Assembly (NCBI GenBank): GCA_900323505.1
Contig: OOIN01000011.1
Location: forward strand, 496,001 to 560,000
DNA length: 64,000 nt
Direction: 5' to 3'
Source of the DNA: Ustilago trichophora
Taxonomy: Eukaryota; Basidiomycota; Ustilaginomycetes; Ustilaginales; Ustilaginaceae
This document shows, piece after piece, positions 50,835 to 61,076 of the stretch. Positions within the stretch are counted from its first letter, which is position 1. The number at the start of each line of letters is the position of its first letter. A program made the position numbers and the translations under genes. The notes beneath the pieces were generated by a model. That model made no database searches. It was given only the letters and a program-made list of their open reading frames with translations, and was not told where the DNA came from.

Positions 50835-53800
50835 TCAAAGCGGGATATCTACACCGTCCAAAATGGCCAACCAATCCGAGGTAGATAGAAGTAGAGGAAT
50901 ACCTGCCATACCATCTCCTCCTCCTACCCCTCCGCTTTCCGCACTTGTTTTGTCTGCTGATGCTGATGCCATAGTGGTGGAGGGGAGGATCCAATCCCAT
51001 CCATTTACACTTGGTGCTGGTGCGTCTTGATGTTGTTGTTGGGCAGAGGTGTGTGTGTACGTGTATGAATTATGCTGTTGTTGTTGTTGTTGGGGATGGG
51101 GGTATGTCGGGGGAAAGTTCGATTGCGAGGATGTTTGAGAAACTGTGTGGGTTGAGGATGCACTCCTTGCACTGTGACCATTGGTGTTAGTGGTGGTGTA
51201 GGTATCCACAGCATTCGCCAGATCATGCAAGGAAGGCGACTGAATCCTAGCTTCCTTTTCGCCAAACTCTCTCGTCAAAACGTCCCTCCTCGTCGCCCCC
51301 CTATTCTTCCCACCACCACCACCACCACCTCCTGTTCCTGCAGTAGTGGTTGGACTAGACATCGTACTTGGACTGGTGCCACTATGGTAACTACTTGGAC
51401 TACTACCTTTGCCAACGCTGGTAGCCATGACAAACCTCGTTAGATCTCTTTGACTTTCGAACTTCCCCACTGCCTCTTCTCCTCCGCCCATCGCTGCTGC
51501 TGTTGCTACGGGACGCCAAGTCTGATGTTGATGGTGATACTGTTGTCGTTGACCCAACTTGTCCAACACTCTATCCCTCAATTCCGCCCTCGAATTCAAC
51601 AGTGCGAGGATCAACTTTGTATTCACTCCTGCCGTTCGATCTCCCCTTTCCGCCAACTTTGAGAATAATTCTGCAATCTCTACCAGTTTGCCCGAAAACC
51701 AGTCCAGATCAACGCTCGAAGAACTGGGTAGACCCGCTGCGGCTGAAGCCGAAATAGCCTTTTCCCGGCTGCTGCTGCTCGAAGCCGGTTGAAGCTTAGA
51801 ATAGAACTCCAAACGTTGCACCTGACTCGGGGCGAAATCTCCCCTTTTCTCCTCTACAATCCTTGTCCCTGCTCCCCTAGCTGCCGCCTGCGCAATGGTG
51901 TCCTCGGGGGTATCACCGCCGAATCCCGTCGCCGTACTCTGCTGCCCTTGCGCGGCAACACTAGGTTCCTGTCCCAATATCGGTACACTTAGCACTGTAC
52001 ATGCCAAGAATAAATGCCTACTGATCCAACTCGAACTAAAAGAAACATAACGGCTACTTGCCATCATCCATATCCCCGGTAGTAGCTCGATCAACCTTCG
52101 CGCAAGATTCAACGCATAGTAGCGCTCGTGAGTATCATTGACCCACGGTAGGAACATCAAGTTGCTCGTTGTGAGACATCGTAAGGATAACCACGAGGAA
52201 GTGGTGACGAGAGCTTCGGCGAATTCTCGATGAAGTTGTGCCAGTTGCGAGCGAGAGAGGTGGGGGTGTTGATCGAGATTTTCGACTATGGAAGGGACTT
52301 CGGAGAGGATTTGGGCCGGGGATCGACCGTTTAGAGTTTTCCTCGGTGTGGAAGGGTCGTATATGTCACAGAGGCCTCTATCGAGTTCCAAGATGCGCGA
52401 TACAGCTTCGGCTTCCCTCGCTCGTTGGGTTGCGTAATCGTACATCTTACTTCGCGAAGTTAGGGCATTGAGTTGACTTGGAAGCACACGCAAACGTGAG
52501 ACGAATCGAGAAAATCGATAGCCTATTTCCTCGGTCTCAAATCGCCACTCGTTCGGCACCGGTAGTGCCTCCGCCTCGTCATCGATCATAGGTGGTCTGC
52601 CCGTGTAGAGACAAGTCCAACGTTCGAGCACGACCATTTGGGCTCCGATCCGTCGTCGTAGCTGAACAACTTCCTCCGGTGTATAGCTGAATGCCGGGTC
52701 GAGGTGGAAGAGTTCGGTGGTTTTGGGTGAAGTTTCGTCGAAGAAATTGATTCGTATCGCCCGACGCAAGGCTTCTCCGTTCACATGGTAGGCGAGTTCG
52801 CTCATTCCGAGAAGAGCGAAGATTCGTGCGGCGAGGGTTTCAAATGCAAACCGATCCAGGGAGGTATCGGTCAATACGTCGGCGTAGTGCAGCCAGCTTG
52901 GATTGGTCGAAATGGAGGATGAAGAGGATGGGACGGGGAGAATGGTTCCACTTCGAACAAGGGCAAGAGCGGCGGTGATCCATCCATCTCTCTGCTCGGC
53001 CATTGGTCTTGCGAGCTGCAACTCTTCCTCCATCTTCTCCGGGATCAGGTAGCTCGTACACGCCAGACAGAGAAGCAAGCTACCGACCATATTTCGTGAG
53101 ATACCCACCACTTCTCCTCCTCCTCCTCCTCCTCCTCCTCCTCCACCCTCTCTCTCTTCAGGTGAACGACCATCATCATCCCACGACGAGGCGGAAGAGG
53201 TGCCGGAAGTCAATCGCACCCAAGCGGGCCAAAGCTGTTTCTCCTGGACGGGGATCATGATGTAGATCATTTCCCGCAAAAAGCAGTCCAGGATCCGCCC
53301 GACATCTCGTTTCGGTGGGAAGAGATGGGCTACGTCATCCCACGTTAATCGCATGCTTGTTGTCAAGACAGGATTCCAAGACGTGGAGTTGGTGGTGGTA
53401 TTGTACGGCGAGACGGATTCCGACACCGATGGGATTTCTGTTGCTGTGACCGTGGGGACAAGAGAAGATTCAAGAGCATCGATAGTCTTGCGTAGTGTTG
53501 CAATGTGATCCTTGATCGCCGACTGATTTGTCTCAACTGCTGTTGCGGTTGCTGTTGCTGTCGAATGTGGCATCGATGGAATCTTGGTATTGGAAGCTGA
53601 ACCGGTTGCCCCTTTGCTACCAGCATGGCCGCTGACTCGAGGCTTCTTCCTCACCCTCTCTTCGCCCTCGACAACAGCAGCAGAAGGAGACCCGACCCCA
53701 TCCCCATCCTCGGTATAACATCTATCCTGAGTACCCCGTAAACAGCAACTTGCACATGGCTTTACACGATCGCATTTCGTCTTGCGCTGCTTGCAAGGTT

Positions 53801-53855
53801 GACAGTTGTATCGATACGCCGCCTGTTGCAAACCGTGAGATTTGAGATCTGCCAT
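50835..53855 (-). CDS. Zn2Cys6 fungal transcription factor
   Basis: 1006 residues, intronless, ATG at 53855-53853. The N-terminal binuclear zinc cluster is perfect: Cys18, Cys21, Cys28, Cys34, Cys37, Cys46 (CX2CX6CX5CX2CX8C) with basic residues KQRKTKCDRVKPC between. A nuclear-type KKPR segment and a short predicted helix (DHIATLRKTIDALESSL, about 115-131) may serve dimerisation. The fungal-specific regulatory domain (MHR) follows at about 180-660: VGRILDCFLREMIYIMIPV, LLLCLACTSYLI, SLDRFAFETLAARIFALLGMSELAYHVNGEALRRAI and FLPWVNDTHERYYALNLARRLIELLPGIW. The C-terminal third is low-complexity (poly-Gly, poly-Gln, poly-Ser), probably an activation region. A poly-Gly run in the MHR corresponds to a CTC-type tract at about 53116-53143. 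The target genes cannot be read from sequence. Confidence 0.9.
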   Translation of the reverse strand: MADLKSHGLQQAAYRYNCQPCKQRKTKCDRVKPCASCCLRGTQDRCYTEDGDGVGSPSAAVVEGEERVRKKPRVSGHAGSKGATGSASNTKIPSMPHSTATATATAVETNQSAIKDHIATLRKTIDALESSLVPTVTATEIPSVSESVSPYNTTTNSTSWNPVLTTSMRLTWDDVAHLFPPKRDVGRILDCFLREMIYIMIPVQEKQLWPAWVRLTSGTSSASSWDDDGRSPEEREGGGGGGGGGGGEVVGISRNMVGSLLLCLACTSYLIPEKMEEELQLARPMAEQRDGWITAALALVRSGTILPVPSSSSSISTNPSWLHYADVLTDTSLDRFAFETLAARIFALLGMSELAYHVNGEALRRAIRINFFDETSPKTTELFHLDPAFSYTPEEVVQLRRRIGAQMVVLERWTCLYTGRPPMIDDEAEALPVPNEWRFETEEIGYRFSRFVSRLRVLPSQLNALTSRSKMYDYATQRAREAEAVSRILELDRGLCDIYDPSTPRKTLNGRSPAQILSEVPSIVENLDQHPHLSRSQLAQLHREFAEALVTTSSWLSLRCLTTSNLMFLPWVNDTHERYYALNLARRLIELLPGIWMMASSRYVSFSSSWISRHLFLACTVLSVPILGQEPSVAAQGQQSTATGFGGDTPEDTIAQAAARGAGTRIVEEKRGDFAPSQVQRLEFYSKLQPASSSSSREKAISASAAAGLPSSSSVDLDWFSGKLVEIAELFSKLAERGDRTAGVNTKLILALLNSRAELRDRVLDKLGQRQQYHHQHQTWRPVATAAAMGGGEEAVGKFESQRDLTRFVMATSVGKGSSPSSYHSGTSPSTMSSPTTTAGTGGGGGGGGKNRGATRRDVLTREFGEKEARIQSPSLHDLANAVDTYTTTNTNGHSARSASSTHTVSQTSSQSNFPPTYPHPQQQQQQHNSYTYTHTSAQQQHQDAPAPSVNGWDWILPSTTMASASADKTSAESGGVGGGDGMAGIPLLLSTSDWLAILDGVDIPL

Positions 53856-54268
53856 CCTCTCCTCTTTGAAATCGGGCTCGGTGCGGTGGTTAGATCAGGG
53901 TGAAAGGCATCACCAGAGAGTTTGTTGCGGAAATGCCACAAAGCTCGATCGTAGACAAGGTCGAGGGATGTACCTGTGCTTCTTAGATGCGGTGGATTAC
54001 GATGAACGGTATGGATATGGAAGCGGCGGTTAGAGTAGCACGTGGATGGGAAGATGTCTTGCTGCATGAAGCTGCGCGATCTTTGAAATCCTATCTTTCT
54101 TTTTTTAGCTGAGCCAACCCGAACCGCGGAATCGGCGCGGCAGCGTCTATTTTTGTTTCACGCGATCCACTTCACCGTCTCCACCCAACTCTTCACTTTC
54201 GATCGATGGACATGCTGTACGATGTGTGTGTGTGTGTGTGAAATGCTACAATACAAATGATGATGATA

Positions 54269-54301
<33 letters not shown>

Positions 54302-54386
54302 CGAGAATGCAAATGAGCGCAGAGGAAAGGACACTTGCACAGATTTGGAATAAAACGTCCTCAAAACAACAAATTGCTGGGTTGCA
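53856..54386. other. Intergenic region between Zn2Cys6 gene and SEN1
   Basis: 531 bp: promoter of the Zn2Cys6 gene and 3' UTR of SEN1, containing two microsatellites (GT and GAT). No gene. Confidence 0.55.
54222..54301. repeat. (GT)n and (GAT)n microsatellites
   Basis: A GT tract at about 54222-54240 and a GAT/ATG tract at 54257-54301, close together just beyond the SEN1 stop. Any acidic or histidine-rich open frame here is an artefact of the repeat. Confidence 0.92.
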
Positions 54387-57300
54387 TCACTTGCGCTTCT
54401 TGACAAACAACGCATTCAGCGCGGCATTCGACGGCTTGGGCGGGCTAGCTGGTCTCCTAGGTAGAGCGGCCAGTCCACGTGGGCTTCCATTGCCATTGGC
54501 GGCGTTGCTCCTATCCGGCAATCCGATGCGATCCTTCGGACTGGCACCGGTCGGTGTGACGGGCCTTCGGGGGATGCCGGCGGGTACTTGTTGGTGCGGG
54601 GTTTGACGTGGGGTTACTTTTAGCTTGCCGGTGGGTAAGTCGTTTGCAGGTGCACCTGGCCGAGAAGGGGGTCGCATGGGTGGCGCAACGCCATTTGGAG
54701 TACTGGTTCGTTTGCCGTTGACAGCGGCGGCAGCGCTCGGTTTTGCGGGTGTGGAAAGGCCGGTAGGGGCTGGCCCGGAAGGACGTGGCTTGCCAGAAGT
54801 ATCGTTCTCATTCGACACGCGTGGCTTCTTGGCCACCATCCTGGGATCATCGACTACAATCGATTTGCGTTTCTCTCCACTGGGTCTAGAGGCAGGAATG
54901 CCGTTCGACCCCTGCATCGGTCTCTTCACCGGCACGTTAGCCGAGTTGGCAGCCGGAGGCGCATACGAAGTCGTGGTCGCCATTGGTGGTGGTCTGGCAG
55001 GCGGAGGTCCAGGTGGTCTCGCTGCTTTTGGATGGGTAGCACCAGCAGCAGGAGCCGATGGCGGCCGCCTGGCCTCGATCGCAGCGTGATTCTTTGCTAA
55101 AGTGCGATCACCCTTCTGGAGCAGCGCCACCGTAATAGGCTGCACCGCTCCCCGCTGCTCCGCCGTCGCCACCAAACTCTCCCAGATGGCATCCCCGCGA
55201 CGCAGATGCTCCGCATTACCAATGATGAACAGATTGCTCTTGGCACGCGTCACCGCTACGTTAAGACGTCGCCGATCGCTCAAGAAACCGATGCTGCGTG
55301 GTTCCGTCGCGGAACGTACACAGCTCAGGATAATGATGTCCTTCTCCTGACCCTGGAATCCGTCGACCGTGTTAAAATCGATGCGGTCCACAATGTCCTG
55401 TCCATAACGTTGCTGGAAGGTGCGCTTGAGCTCGAACACCTGTGCCTTGTACATGGTTACGATACCGATGCGATAGTCGAAGTTCTCGCGTGGGTTGTCC
55501 GTCCGCATTCGTTCGTAGAGCGCCAATGCGACGTTGGCCTCCTCCTTGTTGATGATCGAGTGCATCCGTCCTGGCTGCTCGGGCGCTTTCGTCGAGAAAA
55601 ACTTGAAAGGTCGTGTCAACTCGTACTTGTGCCATGGCTGGCGTGTCATTTCGGCCATATCGGGACCATCCTCCAGCTTCGAGTCGTAGAAGGCCTTGGA
55701 CGGGAAGACCGAGATCTCGGAGTGCATACGATACTGGATGCTCAGGAGATGCACTGCTTGAGGAGATCGTTCAAACATCCTTACGAAGAGTGACTGCGAA
55801 TAGCCAAGCTTCTCGGCCTGCTGCGAGATGACGGTGGGTGGCAGCTGGTTGGGGTCACCGACCATGATGCACTGCTTGCAACCGTAACGCAGCGGGATGA
55901 TGGAGCTCAACTCGACCGCCTGGGCAGCTTCGTCAATGACCACCGTCTCAAAGTCGAAAGCCACTCCGCTGAGCATCTCGTGTCCCGCACCCGAGAGCGT
56001 AGTGCAGATCACATCGGCGTCACCCAAGATCTCCATCCTCGCCCGTCTTCGATCGGCTTCGCGCTGTCGATGTTGGCTCTGCTGCTTGTCCTTGGCCTCG
56101 TCCAGCTTGGACATGACGCCGAGACGTTTCGCCGAAAGGTTGCGGATCTCTGCCTCGAGCTGCGTCACCATAGCCTGAGTGCCGTTGGCTCGTGCCTGCG
56201 AAAGCTCGGTCTGCTTCTGTTCACGCTGCATCTTGAGAGAGTGAATCTCGGCATGCAACGCGCTTGGGTCCGCTGTGGCGGTCCCGTAGCGGCCGAAAGC
56301 AGTGCCGCCTTCCAGACGCTGTTCGATGAGGTGTTCCAAAGAGATATCCTTGACAGCAATGTTGATTGTGTCTTCTCGTCCGACACGTACCACCTTGGGA
56401 TGGATCACCCTGCCATCCTCCAGGCGAATACCGGCTCTGGCACGCTTGGCCACTTCGTCGATAGCTGCGTTACTGGGCGCACAGAGCAAGATCTTCTTGG
56501 TGGCACCCACCTTGCCTTGCCCTTGTCCAGCCTGTACCGATGTCGACGGGCCCTTGCGGTTCGAAACGAAGGCGCCGATCAATGCACAGATCGTCTTGGT
56601 CTTACCGGTACCGGGTGGACCTTGGATGAGCGAGAAGCCTTCGGTCGCCAGAGAGCCGAGAATGGCCCTCGCTTGTGGCTCGTTGACCTGGTATCCCTGC
56701 ATCGCCTTGCGAACCTCGTCGGTGGTGAGCGTGACTTTGGGAGCGACACGCGCCTTGATGACATCGCTAAAGAGGTCAAAGTAGGGTGCCGCCATGAGAG
56801 CTGCAAACTCACGATGCAAAGTTGTCAGCGAGAAGAGCTTCTTGAGCTCCCATTTGGAGCGGTTCACCAGCGCTGTGCTAACACCTTGGCGATCTTCCGA
56901 CAAGCAGCAGCGCAAGGTAAGTTGGTGACCTTGCGGATGACGTTTGAACGCCTCTACTTTGGCCAATACGATCTTGGGCTGCTTGCCCGAAATGGCTGGC
57001 ACTCTTTCCTTCAAGCGCACGATCTCGGTGTCGTTAAAGTGCTCGGTGGGTGGAAGGAGGTCCGGTGGAATGGTGACGTTGACGTCGACAAATTGGTCGA
57101 CTGTTGATCGACCAGCCACTTCAAAGGGGATGCTGATGTTGTTCGAGTTGTCAGCCTCCTCCTTGGCTTGGCGGAATTGGGCCCAGCATTCGAGCAGGAG
57201 GAGAGGGCCAAATATGGACCCGTAGTCGTTGGCGTTGTTGAAGCTCGGCTGAATACGTCGATACTCGGGCTCCTTACCGGCAAGCGCTGGGGGTCGTTCG

Positions 57301-60300
57301 CCTTCGTGAGCATAATCCCAGGTCAAGATACTGCGATGCAGCGCAGAGAAATCGGGCGGACTACGCAGAATACGTTTGCGTTCGGCGTCGGCACGTTCCC
57401 GCCGAGCGCGTTCGAGATGGTGGTCCTCCTTGACGACAATCTGACGCCGCTGCGGCTGCGCAATCTTTGGCATTCGAGGTCGATCTGTCTTTGCACGAAG
57501 CGCTGCTAATCCTTTGGCCTCGCTCTCCTCGTCACTCGATTCAGACGAAGAAGATGACGAAGCTGTAGTGTCACTGTCGGCTCCACCTGCTTTCCTTGCT
57601 GCTGCTGCCTTGCCTGCTTCCGTGGTGGGACCGGGCATTTTGTTGATGAGTGCGCCAGTAACAGAGCTGACAGCGGCGGGTGCTTTGACCGTCACGTCAT
57701 CCTCGTGATTGCGGCCCCAGCGACCCTCGCCCCCTGAGCGCACATTGACGTTTTGCGGTCTAAAAGAACGACTTGTCCCACCCAGCTCCTGACGCAGCTG
57801 AGCCAACTTGCCCGTACTTGTCTTGGTGATGCCCGTTCGAGCGCTTGTGGAAGCACTTGAAGAAGGGTAGACGCCCCGAGCCGCGGCACCCCGGTATGCG
57901 TTGATGGGAGCAGAAGGAGCAGGTGCGGGTGTTGCTTTTGGTCGAGTAAAGTCGAGCGTAATGGGCTTCTTGGCCGTTCCCTCGGAGCGTTCCTCTTTAT
58001 CGAGATCGATGATATCATTAGGATCGACTTTTGCAAAGCTGAGCTTGGACTGCTTGAGCTTGTTCTTGCGACGTTCTTGGCTCTTGCTGAGCATGCCAAA
58101 ATTGCCGACGCCAGCCCACCAGTGCGAGTTGTCACTTTCCTCCTTGGGCCGTGCTAAGGAGGGCGCCGACGCTGAAGAAGGCTTGGAAGATGAAGATGCA
58201 TCCTCGACACGTCTTGAAGATGTCGATGATGTGGCTGTGACGGATGAGGTGCCGGTCGATTGTATGGTCTTGATATCATCGTCTTCGTCGCTGATCTCGA
58301 TAATACCTGCATTGGGATCAAGGCGCGCCTTGAGATCAGCAAGTTCGTCTAGCGAAAGCAGCGTATGCCGAGCTGCGGCGTCCTTGATGGCCATCTGCTC
58401 ATTGATAAAGCCGAGCATCTTGGTCTTGGATTTGGCCGGGAAATCGTACTCGGCGCCGAACTGGTCCAGCGCCTTCAAAATGAACGATTGAGTCTCGCGA
58501 AGAATGTCCTCATCGTTCATCCGAAGCCAGCTTGTAGCGCACTCGACTGGCAAGGCCAGTGCATGTACCATCATCTCGTCCTCTGCCGACTCCAAATCCT
58601 CTGCATCTTGTCCTACGGACTTGCCAGTCCAACGAGCAGGAGCTTCGGCAGCTCGGCGCACGACGTTTCGAAAGACTGCCAGTGCATCCACCATCTCCGA
58701 GGCAAAGATGGTCACATCTCGGAACCAAGCGACCATCTCTTCGCGGGCGAGCAAGGTGGACCAAGCAGGCGTGCGCTTGAAGATGGATGCAACGCTCTCG
58801 CACATCAGACGCCATATTGATGGGGCTTTGAGCGCCACAGCTTGCAACGATGAGCGATCCTCGATGAGAGTCCACGATGTTCCGGGCCTCAGCAGACCAT
58901 CGGTGCTGCCAGCCAGCACGTTGACAATGTCGGCGAAACTGCGTACCATCCATTTGGCCAACTCGTTGGCCTCGACCAATTTGACGGTAGCGCTGATGAA
59001 TTGCTGGAGGTATTCGACGAGGGCGCGAAGAGATGAGGTGTGGTTGATCTGAAACAAGATGCGGAAACAGTCGGCACGACTTTCCACAGTGCTGAAAGCC
59101 TGCCTAAGCAGGTTCTGAGCGGGACGGTAGACATCCGGATCCGGACAGAGGTTGAGGAGCAAGAGACTGTATGCGTCGGCAGTGCAAAGCTGCTGCACCT
59201 CTTCTTCGCGAACAAGCTCTCCAAAGTCGGCGAGTCGCTCGGCAAAGTCGGAGCGTCGCATGGTGCGAAAGGCGCTGAGCACGGTGGCGATGGATTGGCG
59301 CACACGTGTGACGTAGGTGTCATAGGCGGCGCTGGCGCCAGTGGAAGGCGGCTTGAGGATATGGGTCTGCAGAGAAGGCTGCGTGCAGACAGCGGTACGG
59401 GCCAGAGCGCCCAAAAGGATGCTAACGCCTTCCTTTGAAGAGCCAGCCGAGGTGACGCTGTATACTTCCTTCCAGAGCATGCTGCATATCTCGACCGTCG
59501 GATACTCTTGGCGAGCAGTTTCTTGAAAGAATGCCTCTGCAGAGACGACAGGTTTGTTGTCGCGTTGTGCGCGTGTTCGCTCCTTCCACTTGGCAGTATT
59601 TTGAGTGGATAGAGACGAAAGCTTGATGAGAGCACGCATGAGCGTTTTGGCGTCCCGCTCGAAAGCTTGTGCGATGAGATCGCGGGCAGCTCGTCGAGTT
59701 GATTCATCGGCCTTGCTGTCCTCGGCTAGAGCAATTTGTGCGATGGGGGCGGCGTAGAGATCGACGACCTGTCTGCTACTGGCTTCGTCGGCGTGATGGA
59801 GGACCAGGTCGATGGCTTCACTGAATGCGACGGCTCGACACTCGTTGGGTACATGGCCCTGCTGCATGCGTTCAAAGAGAAAGTTGGCGATGCGCTTGAT
59901 GGCCTCGTTGAAGAGCTTGCTGCCTTGCGGTTGGAGTGTGTCAAGATGGAGGCGCATCCAACCAAAAAAGAGGCCCCGATCGCGTGGACTCGAGACAGTA
60001 CGCGGTGATTCCAAGAGTGGCTTGGTGAAGTAGGGATTGTCGAGGATTCCGGAGAGAATGACGGTTGGGAACTCGTCGTCCTTATCGGTAGGAGCAAGTT
60101 GAGTAGCTTTACTCTGAGTCCATATCGCGGGGCCTCGTAGTTTCAAAAGGGCAGCGTACGCTTTGAGGACGTCACAGAAACGATCATCTCGATCATGAAC
60201 GTGGCTGAGAATGGCCGGGGTGAGTGCAGCAGCCGAAGTGGGAACGGCGTTAAGCAAGATGGAGAGAAGTGACCAGTCTGCTTCGGTGCCTTGATCGGAG

Positions 60301-61076
60301 TAACGCTTCTGGACCCGCTGCGCAGCTTGTTTGAAGATGCTGATATTGGCCATTTCTTGGGTGAGCGGTTTGAGCAGAAGCATCTGACGAGCCGCAAAGG
60401 CCCGGACCATGGCGACTTCGTCGATGCATAAGGTCAAGAGACCGGCGGGAAGTTCCTGGATGTTGGAGAGCTGTTCGAGCTTGATGTTTTCCTTGAGAGC
60501 GACGTTGAGTTTGGCAGCGTTGGGCGAAGCTATCAGTGTGAGGATAGCGTAAATCTCTGCACGAGTGAGCTTGCGGAGGACATCACCGGGAGTCTGTTTC
60601 GCCTTTTCGAGAACGTCGAGAGCCAATTGCTCCTCGACCGAGTCAAAGTAGGCAAAGAAAGCATCGAGCTTGTCAACGGGAAAGGAAGAGAGATGGACGT
60701 TGCGAAGATGGTCTTTTGCTCTGAGGAAGCCCTTGTAGCATTCGAGGCAGTTGGAGTAGATGGCGGAAGTGACGCGATTTCTCCATCGTTCGATGTTGTC
60801 ATTGGCACGAAAGCTGAAGATACGAAGCATGCAGCTCTCGAGTTCAAAGTCACATGGTCTGCCTACGGAGCAAAAGATGTGGGACTGTTTTGCTTTGCCT
60901 GAATCAAGATAGTCGCAAGCAGCCTGAAGCAGATCTGAAAAGAGGTTGACGTCCGACTGGTTAGAGCGCACACGATCGACGAGACGCTGGACTTTGTCGG
61001 GAAGCGGCGGGGGTGACGGCGGCTCTGAGCGAGCGGCAGCGGCGAGGCTGCTTGTCTGAGTGGCGGTGGAAGTCAT
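54387..61076 (-). CDS. SEN1: SEN1 RNA/DNA helicase (superfamily 1)
   Basis: 2229 residues, intronless. Start taken at ATG 61076-61074 (MTSTATQTSSLAAAARS); the frame reaches 61142 only from a TTG. Close in size to yeast Sen1 (2231). The N-terminal Sen1_N helical region covers roughly 60-870. The Upf1-like helicase core starts near 1370 (FSLIQGPPGTGKTKTICALI with Walker A near 1480; VVIDEAAQAVELSSIIPL near 1712; VGDPNQLPPTVIS; LSIQYRMHSEISVFPSKAFYDSKL near 1780; VDGFQGQEKDIIILSCVRS; RRRLNVAVTRAKSNLFI near 1940). The C-terminal tail is proline- and lysine-rich and ends KKRK, a likely nuclear signal. Sen1 (human senataxin) unwinds RNA:DNA hybrids, terminates non-coding RNA transcription with Nrd1/Nab3-type partners where present, and limits R-loops. 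Confidence 0.95.
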   Translation of the reverse strand: MTSTATQTSSLAAAARSEPPSPPPLPDKVQRLVDRVRSNQSDVNLFSDLLQAACDYLDSGKAKQSHIFCSVGRPCDFELESCMLRIFSFRANDNIERWRNRVTSAIYSNCLECYKGFLRAKDHLRNVHLSSFPVDKLDAFFAYFDSVEEQLALDVLEKAKQTPGDVLRKLTRAEIYAILTLIASPNAAKLNVALKENIKLEQLSNIQELPAGLLTLCIDEVAMVRAFAARQMLLLKPLTQEMANISIFKQAAQRVQKRYSDQGTEADWSLLSILLNAVPTSAAALTPAILSHVHDRDDRFCDVLKAYAALLKLRGPAIWTQSKATQLAPTDKDDEFPTVILSGILDNPYFTKPLLESPRTVSSPRDRGLFFGWMRLHLDTLQPQGSKLFNEAIKRIANFLFERMQQGHVPNECRAVAFSEAIDLVLHHADEASSRQVVDLYAAPIAQIALAEDSKADESTRRAARDLIAQAFERDAKTLMRALIKLSSLSTQNTAKWKERTRAQRDNKPVVSAEAFFQETARQEYPTVEICSMLWKEVYSVTSAGSSKEGVSILLGALARTAVCTQPSLQTHILKPPSTGASAAYDTYVTRVRQSIATVLSAFRTMRRSDFAERLADFGELVREEEVQQLCTADAYSLLLLNLCPDPDVYRPAQNLLRQAFSTVESRADCFRILFQINHTSSLRALVEYLQQFISATVKLVEANELAKWMVRSFADIVNVLAGSTDGLLRPGTSWTLIEDRSSLQAVALKAPSIWRLMCESVASIFKRTPAWSTLLAREEMVAWFRDVTIFASEMVDALAVFRNVVRRAAEAPARWTGKSVGQDAEDLESAEDEMMVHALALPVECATSWLRMNDEDILRETQSFILKALDQFGAEYDFPAKSKTKMLGFINEQMAIKDAAARHTLLSLDELADLKARLDPNAGIIEISDEDDDIKTIQSTGTSSVTATSSTSSRRVEDASSSSKPSSASAPSLARPKEESDNSHWWAGVGNFGMLSKSQERRKNKLKQSKLSFAKVDPNDIIDLDKEERSEGTAKKPITLDFTRPKATPAPAPSAPINAYRGAAARGVYPSSSASTSARTGITKTSTGKLAQLRQELGGTSRSFRPQNVNVRSGGEGRWGRNHEDDVTVKAPAAVSSVTGALINKMPGPTTEAGKAAAARKAGGADSDTTASSSSSSESSDEESEAKGLAALRAKTDRPRMPKIAQPQRRQIVVKEDHHLERARRERADAERKRILRSPPDFSALHRSILTWDYAHEGERPPALAGKEPEYRRIQPSFNNANDYGSIFGPLLLLECWAQFRQAKEEADNSNNISIPFEVAGRSTVDQFVDVNVTIPPDLLPPTEHFNDTEIVRLKERVPAISGKQPKIVLAKVEAFKRHPQGHQLTLRCCLSEDRQGVSTALVNRSKWELKKLFSLTTLHREFAALMAAPYFDLFSDVIKARVAPKVTLTTDEVRKAMQGYQVNEPQARAILGSLATEGFSLIQGPPGTGKTKTICALIGAFVSNRKGPSTSVQAGQGQGKVGATKKILLCAPSNAAIDEVAKRARAGIRLEDGRVIHPKVVRVGREDTINIAVKDISLEHLIEQRLEGGTAFGRYGTATADPSALHAEIHSLKMQREQKQTELSQARANGTQAMVTQLEAEIRNLSAKRLGVMSKLDEAKDKQQSQHRQREADRRRARMEILGDADVICTTLSGAGHEMLSGVAFDFETVVIDEAAQAVELSSIIPLRYGCKQCIMVGDPNQLPPTVISQQAEKLGYSQSLFVRMFERSPQAVHLLSIQYRMHSEISVFPSKAFYDSKLEDGPDMAEMTRQPWHKYELTRPFKFFSTKAPEQPGRMHSIINKEEANVALALYERMRTDNPRENFDYRIGIVTMYKAQVFELKRTFQQRYGQDIVDRIDFNTVDGFQGQEKDIIILSCVRSATEPRSIGFLSDRRRLNVAVTRAKSNLFIIGNAEHLRRGDAIWESLVATAEQRGAVQPITVALLQKGDRTLAKNHAAIEARRPPSAPAAGATHPKAARPPGPPPARPPPMATTTSYAPPAANSANVPVKRPMQGSNGIPASRPSGEKRKSIVVDDPRMVAKKPRVSNENDTSGKPRPSGPAPTGLSTPAKPSAAAAVNGKRTSTPNGVAPPMRPPSRPGAPANDLPTGKLKVTPRQTPHQQVPAGIPRRPVTPTGASPKDRIGLPDRSNAANGNGSPRGLAALPRRPASPPKPSNAALNALFVKKRK

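Noticed and set aside
55980..57107. 375-codon plus-strand frame opposite SEN1
   Set aside because: Shadow of the helicase core.
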